Below, in pieces: positions 35,149 through 43,257 of a stretch of DNA of 64,000 nucleotides. Numbering within the stretch: position 1 is the stretch's first letter; every line of letters begins with the position of its first letter. The notes under the pieces are model-generated. The model saw only the letters and a list, made by a program, of their open reading frames with translations, did not search any database and was not told where the DNA came from. This DNA comes from RYN-230 sp963829725 (GTDB lineage Bacteria; Actinomycetota; Actinomycetes; Streptosporangiales; Streptosporangiaceae), in contig CAWHJW010000021.1 in the NCBI GenBank assembly GCA_963829725.1, forward strand, positions 1 through 64,000, written 5' to 3'. The translations under genes were made by a program, and so were the position numbers.

Positions 35149-37059
35149 TCAGGCTCCCGCGCCGAACAGCACCGGCTGTCCTGGGGCTTCTGCGTCTCCT
35201 GGCTCACCCTGGATCGGGCTCAGGCTGTCCGCCGCGGGCGAGTCCGCCGACGGTGCCGGGGACCCACCGGGTCCCGCCGGAATGCCACCCGGCTGCTCGG
35301 CTTGCGAGTCCGCGTCCGGGCCAAGCCGCTGCAGCGCGCTGGCCACCAGCTCGTCATCGCCGGCCGCGTTGGCCACGGCCAGTACCGGGCCGATGAACCG
35401 CTCCGCCTCCCGCGCCCCGGCCGCCCGCCCGCCCAGCAGGCTGGCCGCGGCCAGGTAGTCAGCCGCGAGTTCCCGGGCCCGGCCGGGCTGCCTGGTCCCC
35501 GCGGCCACGTCCAGCACGGTGACGACGACCGGCCGCGCGGCCATGAGCTCGGCCGCCGCCCACTCCGCGGCCTTGGCCGGGTCTGTCCGGGCCAGCGCGG
35601 CATACGCGTCGAGCAGGCCGTGCACCCGGCGCTGGTAGCACCCGAGCAGCCGATCGAGCAGCTGCTGCTGGGTTCCCGCCGGGTCCGGATCGGCCGCACA
35701 CGCCCAGCCCGCGGCGTAGTCCGTGACCCCCGGGGCCATCGCCCAGGCCTGGCCCGGGTCCGTCGCGGCGAGCAGGCCCATCCTGGTCAGCTCGCGGAGC
35801 GCGGCCGTGGCCCGGTCCCGGCTGAGCCCGGTCGCCGCGCACACCGCCGCGAGATCCGCTTCCGGCAGCCGCAGCATCCCGAACATGTGCACGATCATCT
35901 GCTGGTCAGCACCGAGCAGGCCGAGCATGGCGGCCACCGTCGGAAAGCCATGCTTAACGCCAGTACCGGCCAGTTCACCATGCGCCCGATCCCAGTCCTG
36001 CCGGGCGGCGCCGAGCGACGTGAGCGGCTGGCCGGTGGCAGCCAGCCAGCGGGAGATCAGGATGACCGGCAGCGGTGTCCCCCGGCACCACTCGTGCACA
36101 GTCTTAGCCGTCGCGCCGTCCGCCTCGGCTTGATACGCCCGGAAGACGTCCTGGACCAGCGTGCCGGTCCCGCCGGCGTTCAGCGGGGCTACCGGGATGT
36201 TGACCGCCCCGGTGACGGAGGACCACGCCACCCCGTCCCGGCTGGTGATCACGACTACCCCGCCCTTAGCCGGGAGCAGTGGCTTGACCTGCTCCTCGGC
36301 CACCACGTCGTCGATGAGGATGACCGGATAGAGCTCGGTCAGTTCGGTCAGGTACCGGGCATGCCGTTCCGCCAGGGTGGCCGGTATATCTTGCTCGGGC
36401 ACGCCCAGCGCGAGCAGCAGATCCAGCAGTGCGTCATGAGCCGTCAGGGCCAGCCGGCGCAGCCCCGCCGGCGACTCCATGGAACGCAGCGCAGCGGTCA
36501 GCAACGGCACGGCACGGACCCCCCGACGGGCGCCTGCAGCCAATTTCGCCTGGCTTTCGGTCACGATGTCGATGGCCTGGCGGGTCTTGCCTACCCCGGC
36601 CGGCCCGGTAATGCAGATCAGCCGGACGCCGGGGGTCTTGAGTGCCTCCTGCACCCCGACGGCGCGGGCCGTCGCGGGACCGGCGGCCGGCCCGCCCGGC
36701 GGCCACGGGTTGCCAGGACAGTTCGCGCCAGGACCAGCGGCACCAGGACTAGCCGGGCCGGGACCAGCCGGGCCGGGAGTGGCTGCCGTCGGCCAGGCAC
36801 GCGGCCAGCGCATGCTGGGCAGCGCCCCGAGCCGGGCCAGCCGGACGAGTGCCCGGTAGACCAGCTCAGGCCCGCCATGGCGCAGCCGAGCTGCCGTCCC
36901 GGCCGGCTCCGGCTCGCGCGTGGCCGGGACCGGCGCCTCCCCATCTGGATCCCAGTTGGCCGCATCCCAGCGCAGTTCATCCGCTAACCAATCACCCAGA
37001 TCAGCTGAACCAGCGCCGCCAATAGGCACTCGCGTTTTGAGGTGGTCTGGGTATTCCAT
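35149..37059 (-). CDS. STAND/AAA-type NTPase upstream of the CBASS genes
   Basis: 636 residues from ATG 37059, chosen for its strong GGGGAGGG site; the open frame up to 37221 adds an unconvincing lead. The N-terminal 85 residues are unassigned and may be an effector or adaptor domain. A Pro/Gly/Ala linker (95-130) follows. Walker A is GPAGVGKT (152-159) and Walker B ILIDDV (247-252), followed by VVITSRD. The C-terminal half is helical with winged-helix-like ATGLSRDRATAALRELTRMG, as in STAND ATPases. It is the first gene of the operon with E2-E1-JAB and the CD-NTase. A sensing or switch role is inferred from architecture. Confidence 0.72.
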   Translation of the reverse strand: MEYPDHLKTRVPIGGAGSADLGDWLADELRWDAANWDPDGEAPVPATREPEPAGTAARLRHGGPELVYRALVRLARLGALPSMRWPRAWPTAATPGPAGPGPASPGAAGPGANCPGNPWPPGGPAAGPATARAVGVQEALKTPGVRLICITGPAGVGKTRQAIDIVTESQAKLAAGARRGVRAVPLLTAALRSMESPAGLRRLALTAHDALLDLLLALGVPEQDIPATLAERHARYLTELTELYPVILIDDVVAEEQVKPLLPAKGGVVVITSRDGVAWSSVTGAVNIPVAPLNAGGTGTLVQDVFRAYQAEADGATAKTVHEWCRGTPLPVILISRWLAATGQPLTSLGAARQDWDRAHGELAGTGVKHGFPTVAAMLGLLGADQQMIVHMFGMLRLPEADLAAVCAATGLSRDRATAALRELTRMGLLAATDPGQAWAMAPGVTDYAAGWACAADPDPAGTQQQLLDRLLGCYQRRVHGLLDAYAALARTDPAKAAEWAAAELMAARPVVVTVLDVAAGTRQPGRARELAADYLAAASLLGGRAAGAREAERFIGPVLAVANAAGDDELVASALQRLGPDADSQAEQPGGIPAGPGGSPAPSADSPAADSLSPIQGEPGDAEAPGQPVLFGAGA

Positions 37060-37250
37060 CGGCCCTCCCCGGACACCGCCGCACCACGGCCACACCCCGC
37101 GCCGTGCCCCCACCCTTGCCCTCGATAATGAGACTTCGCAATCCAGCCCGCTAGCCCCACTTCGGGAAATGCCCGATTTGCGAAAAAATCGGGGCTGGTG
37201 CCGTTCCACCTTGTGAGGCATGCTTTTTGTGATGTTTCCAGAGCACTCGG
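37060..37250. promoter_or_regulatory. Shared divergent promoter region with stem-loop
   Basis: 191 bp between the minus-strand STAND operon and the plus-strand GrpE/DnaK operon. CCCGATTT (37172-37179) and AAATCGGG (37186-37193) form an 8-bp inverted repeat with a 6-base loop. AGCCCC and GGGGCT extend it outward, and TCGGG/CCCGA offers an alternative hairpin. It could be an operator for a common regulator or a leader structure. No heat-shock HAIR or CIRCE element was seen. Confidence 0.5.
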
Positions 37251-37790
37251 GTGGCAGCCGTGAGCGAAATGGGCGAGGAACCGGCCGGTCCGGATACCGC
37301 GGGCCTGAGCGAGCTGGCCAGCCGGCTGAGCCGGGTCGAGGAGCAGCTGGCCGGATTTCACCAGCGGGCGGCCCACCGTGAGTCGGTCATCGACCAGCTG
37401 CATGCGGAGAACCAGCTACTCAAGACCGGGTTAAGCCGGGTGGTCCTGGAGCCGGTAGTCACTGACCTGATCCGGTTGCACGACCTGTTGAGCCGTGAGG
37501 CCCGGCGGCAAGCCGACGACGGGCAGGACGCGGAGCTGGCCCGGTCGTTCGCTGACGAGGTAGCGCGGATTCTGGAGCGCTGCGGGATCGACATGTACAC
37601 GGCGGGCCCGGGCGAGCTGTTCGACCCGATCCGGCATAACCCGGCGGGCGTGCTCGACAGCCCCGACGAAGCCCTGCACAAGACGGTGGCTGAGGTCACC
37701 GCGGCCGGGTTCATCGACCGCAGCACCGGCCGTGTGCGGCGGCCGCTGCAAGCGCGATTTCACCGGTACGTCCCCGGAGCAGTGAGGTGA
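37251..37790 (+). CDS. GrpE-like nucleotide exchange factor
   Basis: 179 residues: an N-terminal coiled coil (LASRLSRVEEQLAGFHQRAA through QLHAENQLLKTG), then VLEPVVTDLIRLHDLLSREA, and a C-terminal beta domain around GIDMYTAGPGELFDPIRHNP. The FDPIRHNP stretch resembles the GrpE beta-wing. It should release ADP from the DnaK-like protein encoded one base downstream. It is shorter and more divergent than housekeeping GrpE. GTG 37251 or GTG 37260 are both possible starts. Confidence 0.75.
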   Translation: MAAVSEMGEEPAGPDTAGLSELASRLSRVEEQLAGFHQRAAHRESVIDQLHAENQLLKTGLSRVVLEPVVTDLIRLHDLLSREARRQADDGQDAELARSFADEVARILERCGIDMYTAGPGELFDPIRHNPAGVLDSPDEALHKTVAEVTAAGFIDRSTGRVRRPLQARFHRYVPGAVR

Positions 37791-37791
37791 C

Positions 37792-39396
37792 ATGGCTACC
37801 TACGGCATCGACCTTGGCACCACCAACTCCTGCCTCGCCTACCTGGACAAGGCGTTCCGCCCGGTGGTGCTCAAGAGCTTCACCGACCAGGACACGACCC
37901 CGTCCGCGGTCTATTTCGAGTCGGCGCAGCGCGTGGTCGTGGGCCGCCAGGCACAGAACTCGGCGCGGCTCGTCCCTCAGCAAGTCCGTGAACTGGTCAA
38001 GCGGGACATGGGGCAGGATGTGCGCTACGAGTACCACGGCCAGCAGTTCACCCCGGAATCCGTCTCCGCATTGATCCTGCGCGGGCTGGTGATCCCGGCC
38101 CACGAGCAGACCGGCGACGTGGTCGAGGACGTGGTGATCACCGTGCCCGCCTATTTCGGGCTGCGGGAACGGGAGGCCACCCGGCGGGCGGGGCTGATCG
38201 CCGGGCTGAACGTGCTGGACGTGCTGCCCGAACCAGTAGCCGCCGCGCTGGCCTACCAGGCGATCACCGACGATCCCGCGCCCCGGCACATCTTCGTCTA
38301 CGACCTCGGCGGCGGGACGTTCGACACCACCGTCATGCGCCTGGAAGGTGACGACGTCCATGTGGTCTGCGTGGACGGCAACTTCCGGCTGGGCGGCGCA
38401 GACTGGGACCAGAAGATCATGGACTTCCTGCTGCAGACCTTCACCGACCAGTACCCGCAGCTGGACCCGGGCGGGGACGCGCAGTTCATGCAGGAACTCG
38501 CGACGTCGGCCGAGGAGCTGAAGAAAGCGCTGAGCGCGCTCCAGGCCCAGCGGCACAACATGTATTTCGGTGGCTCCGTGGTCACCGCGGAACTCACCCG
38601 CGAGCGCCTCGAGGAACTCACCGCGGATCTGCTCGATCAGACGATGGAGATCACCGAGCGGACCATCGCGACGGCCCGGGACAAAGGCGTCGAGCGATTC
38701 GACGACGTGCTGCTGGTGGGCGGCATGACCAGCAGCCCGGCGGTCGCCCGCACGCTGAAGGAACGGTTCGGGCTGGACGCCCGGCGGCAAGACCCGAATC
38801 TGGCGGTGGCCAAGGGGGCCGCCCTGTACGCGGCGACGCGCCGGATCCGGGTCAGCTCCCCGGAGGAGAGCCGGGCGCTCATCGAGCAGAGCGGGGCCGA
38901 TCCAGAGGCCGTGCGCCGGATCAGCGAGATCAACGTGGCCGGGGTGGCGCCGCGCGCGTTCGGGCTCAAGGTGACCGACGCCCGGGACCCGATTTTCCGG
39001 ATCGACCCGGGCCGGGCCCGTGAATACGTCACCCACCTGCTGACCGCCAACACGCCGCTGCCCACCGACACCGGCTGGCACACGTTCCGCACGGTCATGC
39101 CCAACCAGCGGGCAGCCGAGCTGGAGGTCTGGGAGCAGGCGGGCGCGGTCGCCTCGGAAGAGCTGGAACACAACAAGCGCATTGGCCAGGGCCGGCTGAG
39201 CGACCTGCCGGATCGGCCGACCGGGACGCCGTTCGAGGTCCAGTTCCACATGAACGAAACCGGAACGCTCCAGGTGCACGGGCGGGAGGCTGACTCCGGC
39301 AGCGAGGTCAAGTTCGACGTACAGATCGATGGCCTCAGCCCGGCAGGCATCGAGGAAGCCAGGCGCCAGATTGCCGCCATCGAGGTGGCCGGCTAG
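37792..39396 (+). CDS. DnaK/Hsp70-like protein with short C-terminus
   Basis: 534 residues. The ATPase domain is clear: GIDLGTTNSCLAYLD, ITVPAYFGLREREATRRAG, VYDLGGGTFDTTVM and VLLVGGMTSSPAV. The substrate-binding beta part is divergent and the helical lid is missing, so it is about 90 residues shorter than housekeeping DnaK. This suggests a dedicated client rather than general folding. It lies directly after the GrpE-like gene and directly before the FN3 protein gene, whose GTG follows its TAG without a gap. Confidence 0.88.
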   Translation: MATYGIDLGTTNSCLAYLDKAFRPVVLKSFTDQDTTPSAVYFESAQRVVVGRQAQNSARLVPQQVRELVKRDMGQDVRYEYHGQQFTPESVSALILRGLVIPAHEQTGDVVEDVVITVPAYFGLREREATRRAGLIAGLNVLDVLPEPVAAALAYQAITDDPAPRHIFVYDLGGGTFDTTVMRLEGDDVHVVCVDGNFRLGGADWDQKIMDFLLQTFTDQYPQLDPGGDAQFMQELATSAEELKKALSALQAQRHNMYFGGSVVTAELTRERLEELTADLLDQTMEITERTIATARDKGVERFDDVLLVGGMTSSPAVARTLKERFGLDARRQDPNLAVAKGAALYAATRRIRVSSPEESRALIEQSGADPEAVRRISEINVAGVAPRAFGLKVTDARDPIFRIDPGRAREYVTHLLTANTPLPTDTGWHTFRTVMPNQRAAELEVWEQAGAVASEELEHNKRIGQGRLSDLPDRPTGTPFEVQFHMNETGTLQVHGREADSGSEVKFDVQIDGLSPAGIEEARRQIAAIEVAG

Positions 39397-42066
39397 GTGG
39401 CCTGGGACCGCAAGGCCTACCGCCGTACCGTCCTCGACCCGGCCCGGCAGGCCGGGAATGTCCCTCCGGCCGATCCGTACCAGCGGTATGGGCTGCCCGC
39501 CGGCGCCTCGGCCGCGGCCGCCATCGCCGAGCAGGTCGACCGGGTCGTGGCCTACTGGCAGGAGCTGAAGTCCGGCGACCGGGTCCTCGGGGCACTGGCC
39601 GCCCGCCTGCTCGTGGCCCACGACCGGCTGATCCAGGACGGGCCGCTGACCGCCAGCCGCCTGGCCGGCCTGGCTGACCAGAACCGCCAGCGGCAGCGCG
39701 AACGGCTGGCCGAGCTGGCCACGGCGGTGGCGAACGAGGGAACCCATGCTGGCCCGGACACGGTGGCCAAGCTCATCGAAGCCCTCGGTGGCTCGGTCAC
39801 CCGGGCCGAGGTCGAGGCGGCGCTGCGCCAGGCCAACGTGGTCGTCGTCGACGCCTACCCCGCACTGCCCGCCGCAGATCCGCAGCTCAAGAGCCTGATG
39901 GAGCACGTCGACCAGCTTGGCCGGCAGCTCTCGGCCGAGCTGGTGTTCGGTGACGACGTGCACCGCGGCTTCCGTGTGCTGCACGGGTTCCAGCTGACCG
40001 ACGGCCGGCGCCTGGACGCGGCTGCGGTAGAGCGGGCCGTGCAGGACGCCGACGCCCTCCCGTACAGTGACCGGGCCAACTGGGCGCAGAAGGCGCTGCG
40101 GATCATGCGCACGGCGGCCGGCCAGGCCGGCCTGCTCGATGAACTGCTGCTGTCCGAAGTGGTGGAGCGGCTCCGCCGGTTCACCCGGCACGGTTTGTCC
40201 GGGCAGCGCTCGATCGCGACCCACGCCATCAGCCTCGGCCTGCATCCCGCCGAGGCTGGGCTGCTGGCAGCGGCGATGCAGGCCGAAGACCCGACCGCGG
40301 TGGTGCACCAGCAAGCCGGGGAGCAACTCAACGCGGGTCGGCTGCGCGAGGCGCAGCGGCTCGCCGCCAGGCTGCCCGCCAGCGATCCGCTGCGGGCCCG
40401 CATCAATGAGGTGCACGCCACTGTCACCCAGCTCAGCCAGGCGGCCGCCGCCGCCCGTGACCGGGGGGAGACCGAGACCGCGGCCGAGCATCTGGCCCAG
40501 GCGCTCAGCCTGGCGTCTGACGACGAAACGCTGGCCAGCCAGCTGGCGGCGCTGCCTCCGCCGGCCCCCGGCCCGGCCACCGCCCAGCCGGACGGGCAGC
40601 AGGTGCTGATCACCTGGGCACCCAGCCCGACCCGCGCGGGCCAGGTGCGCTACCGCGTCGTGCGCCACCTGGACCGGGCGCCAGTCTCGGCCGCCGACGG
40701 GACGCCGGTGGTCACCCAGGCCAGCGAGTGCGGCGCTGCCGACCCGGCTCCGCCGGCCGGGGCCGACCTGTACTACAGCGTCTTCGCCGACCGCGGCGCC
40801 GAGGTGTACTCACCGCCCGCCCCGGCCGCGCCCCTGTGCTTCGCACCGGACGTGGCCGGCATCGAGGTAGCGGAAGCGGAGACCGCCATCACCATCTCGT
40901 GGCCGCAACCACCCTCCGGGACGGAATCCATCGACGTCATCCGCTGGGAGCAGCGGCCCGGCCGGGATGATGACGAGCCACCAGATGCTGGGACGGGCAC
41001 CACCGTCCCGGCCGGTCTGACCGGCTTCACCGACCGCGGCCTGGCCACCGGGACGCACTACCGGTACCGGATCACCGCTCTTTACCGCGCCCCGGACGGG
41101 GCACTCCGCCGGTCCAGCGGGATCGTCGTGCCCGCCGTCCCGGTCCCCGAGCCGGCGGCGGTCACCGACCTCACCTGGGAGGTCCTAGCCGAGCAGGCCG
41201 CGGTGCCCGCGGCCCGGGTCGCGCTGAGCTGGACACCGCCCCGGCACGGCCAGGTCCGGCTGGTCCGGGCCGCGCACCCGCCGGGCTGGCCGGCCGGGGG
41301 CCGGGTCCGCCCCGACCGCGGCGCACTGACCGGCATCCCCGGTCAGCCACGAAAGGACGATAACGGCCGCGCCGTGCTGCCCGCCCGGCTGCCGTTCGGG
41401 CGACACTTCGTCACGCCGCTGACCGAGTCGGGCCGGATCGTCGTGGCCGGCCCCACCGCGGAGATCATGCTGATGGCGCCGGCCCGCGATCCGCAGGCCA
41501 CCCGCCGGGCGAACGACGTCAAGCTGAGCTGGGTCTGGCCGGACGACGCCACCGACGTCGTGATCCGCCATCCCGATGGCGAGACGAAGTGCTCCCGGCG
41601 GGCCTACTACGAAGAGGGCGGCTGCCAGGTCCCGGTGGGCCGCGGCGAGGTCACGCTCGGGATCATCGCCGTGTACGACGGCGCCAGCGGGCCGGTGACC
41701 GCCCCGCCTGCCTGGGTGCCCGTATCCAGCCGGCCGGTCCACGCCCCTTACGGCATCCGCAAGCGGCCGCTGCACCGCAGGCAGCGGGTGATCGAGGTCT
41801 CCGCCGAAGACCCGGTCCGGCTGCCACCGCTCGTGATCGTGCAGACCACCGGCCGGTACCCGCCCGCGGGCCCGGCCGAAGGTGAGCGGGTCCGCGAAGC
41901 CGCCGGACAGCACGCCGGCCCGGGCCAGGCCGCCCGGATCACCGTCACCCTGCCGCACCTGAACCCCGGCTGGCTGGCCTGCTTCATCGATCCGCAGCGC
42001 CATGACCCGGACGCCGACGTGGTCGTGCTGATCCAGCCGCCCCCGGACCAGATGAGGATCCCGTGA
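39397..42066 (+). CDS. Large FN3-domain protein of the DnaK/GTPase operon
   Basis: 889 residues. The N-terminal 100 residues (AYRRTVLDPARQAGNVPPAD, QRYGLPAGASA, VDRVVAYWQELKSG) form a conserved helical module. A long helical region to about 390 contains repeat-like segments (AEAGLLAAAMQAEDPTAVVH). Then come at least two fibronectin-III-like domains (QVLITWAPSPTRAGQVRYRV, ITISWPQPPSGTESIDVIRW) and further beta domains to the C-terminus. It is probably a scaffold or recognition component. GTG 39397 abuts the DnaK stop, and its own stop overlaps the next start (GTGA). No catalytic motif was seen. Confidence 0.7.
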   Translation: MAWDRKAYRRTVLDPARQAGNVPPADPYQRYGLPAGASAAAAIAEQVDRVVAYWQELKSGDRVLGALAARLLVAHDRLIQDGPLTASRLAGLADQNRQRQRERLAELATAVANEGTHAGPDTVAKLIEALGGSVTRAEVEAALRQANVVVVDAYPALPAADPQLKSLMEHVDQLGRQLSAELVFGDDVHRGFRVLHGFQLTDGRRLDAAAVERAVQDADALPYSDRANWAQKALRIMRTAAGQAGLLDELLLSEVVERLRRFTRHGLSGQRSIATHAISLGLHPAEAGLLAAAMQAEDPTAVVHQQAGEQLNAGRLREAQRLAARLPASDPLRARINEVHATVTQLSQAAAAARDRGETETAAEHLAQALSLASDDETLASQLAALPPPAPGPATAQPDGQQVLITWAPSPTRAGQVRYRVVRHLDRAPVSAADGTPVVTQASECGAADPAPPAGADLYYSVFADRGAEVYSPPAPAAPLCFAPDVAGIEVAEAETAITISWPQPPSGTESIDVIRWEQRPGRDDDEPPDAGTGTTVPAGLTGFTDRGLATGTHYRYRITALYRAPDGALRRSSGIVVPAVPVPEPAAVTDLTWEVLAEQAAVPAARVALSWTPPRHGQVRLVRAAHPPGWPAGGRVRPDRGALTGIPGQPRKDDNGRAVLPARLPFGRHFVTPLTESGRIVVAGPTAEIMLMAPARDPQATRRANDVKLSWVWPDDATDVVIRHPDGETKCSRRAYYEEGGCQVPVGRGEVTLGIIAVYDGASGPVTAPPAWVPVSSRPVHAPYGIRKRPLHRRQRVIEVSAEDPVRLPPLVIVQTTGRYPPAGPAEGERVREAAGQHAGPGQAARITVTLPHLNPGWLACFIDPQRHDPDADVVVLIQPPPDQMRIP

Positions 42067-43256
42067 GGCGGCGCGCAGAAGCCACGCTGCACTGCCCCTA
42101 CTGTTACGCGGGGTTCACCGCCCGGAAGATCCAGTTCCGCTGCCCGGGGCCGGCCCAACGAGGCTGCCCGCCCGAACCGGATGAGGTCCTGTCCAAGCAC
42201 ACCGGCCGGCCAGAGACGCTGCCACCAGCCTTCGTCGCCCAGCGCCCAGACCGGCCAACAGCCTGCCCGCACTGCGGGACGGTGAGCTCGGTCCGGATCT
42301 GCCCGGCATGCCACCGGCGGCTGCCCGCCAAGTTCGGGGACATCCCCAGCTACCTGATCGCCCTGGTTGGCGCGAAGGAATCCGGCAAGACGGTGTTCCT
42401 GACCGTGCTCGTGCACGAGCTGATGCACGGGCTCGGTGCGGAGCTGAACGCGGCGATGGGCCCGGCCGATGACCACACGGCGCACGAGTTCGCCAGCGTC
42501 CATGACACGCCGCTGTACCGCGGCAGCCGGGTGCTGCAGCAGCCCACGGCGGCGAGCGCGAGCGACCGGGCCCCGCTGGTCTTCCGGTTCACCGTCAGCG
42601 GCCGCGGCCGTTCCCGGCTGGCTGCCCGTCACGGCGCGCGGCCCACGTCGGTGCTGCTCGCCCTGTTCGACCCGGGTGGCGAGGACCTCTGGTCCCAGCA
42701 GTCGGTCGAGCAGAACGCCCGGTACCTGGCCGCGGTGGACGGCATCGTGCTGCTGCTGGATCCGCTGCGGATGCGCGGAGCCCGCGAGCTGGCCGCTGCC
42801 GGCACCCGGCTGCCATCCCAGGCAGGACTCTCCGACACGCCGCTCAACGTGCTGCAGAACGTCACCGACCTGCTGCTGCGTACCAGCCAGGCCTGCCCGG
42901 ACGGGTTGATCAGCAAGCCGCTCGCCGTCGCGTTCTCCAAGATCGACGCATTCGAGCACAGCCTGCCGGCCGGCAGCCCGCTGCGCCAGCCGCCGGCTCC
43001 GTACTACGACGAGCCGGACAGCCAGCGCGTGCACGCCGAGGTTCAGCGGCTGCTGATCCAGTGGGACGGCTCCCTGATCGACCGGACGGCGGCGCACCAC
43101 TACGCCAGGTACCGCTATTGCGCGCTCTCTGCGCTGGGCGAGACACCCACCGAGGAGAACCTGGTCTCGGGCCGGGGCATCCACCCCTACCGGGTCTTCG
43201 ATCCGCTGGCCTGGATGCTCAACCTGTTCGGTGTCATCCCGGAACACAGGGGCTGA
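42063..43256 (+). CDS. Zinc-ribbon GTPase-like protein (double-GTPase type 2 like)
   Basis: 397 residues. Two N-terminal zinc-ribbon pairs are Cys11/14 with Cys27/35 and Cys68/71 with Cys80/83 (CPHCGTVSSVRICPAC). The P-loop is GAKESGKT at 103-110, and LLALFDPGGEDL is a likely switch/Walker B region. The features fit the DO-GTPase2 family, which in actinobacteria occurs with GAP1 and a partner GTPase. It probably works as a regulated NTPase switch with the other operon members. It starts by overlapping the FN3 gene and is separated by one base from the GAP1-like gene. Confidence 0.75.
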   Translation: MRRRAEATLHCPYCYAGFTARKIQFRCPGPAQRGCPPEPDEVLSKHTGRPETLPPAFVAQRPDRPTACPHCGTVSSVRICPACHRRLPAKFGDIPSYLIALVGAKESGKTVFLTVLVHELMHGLGAELNAAMGPADDHTAHEFASVHDTPLYRGSRVLQQPTAASASDRAPLVFRFTVSGRGRSRLAARHGARPTSVLLALFDPGGEDLWSQQSVEQNARYLAAVDGIVLLLDPLRMRGARELAAAGTRLPSQAGLSDTPLNVLQNVTDLLLRTSQACPDGLISKPLAVAFSKIDAFEHSLPAGSPLRQPPAPYYDEPDSQRVHAEVQRLLIQWDGSLIDRTAAHHYARYRYCALSALGETPTEENLVSGRGIHPYRVFDPLAWMLNLFGVIPEHRG

Positions 43257-43257
43257 G

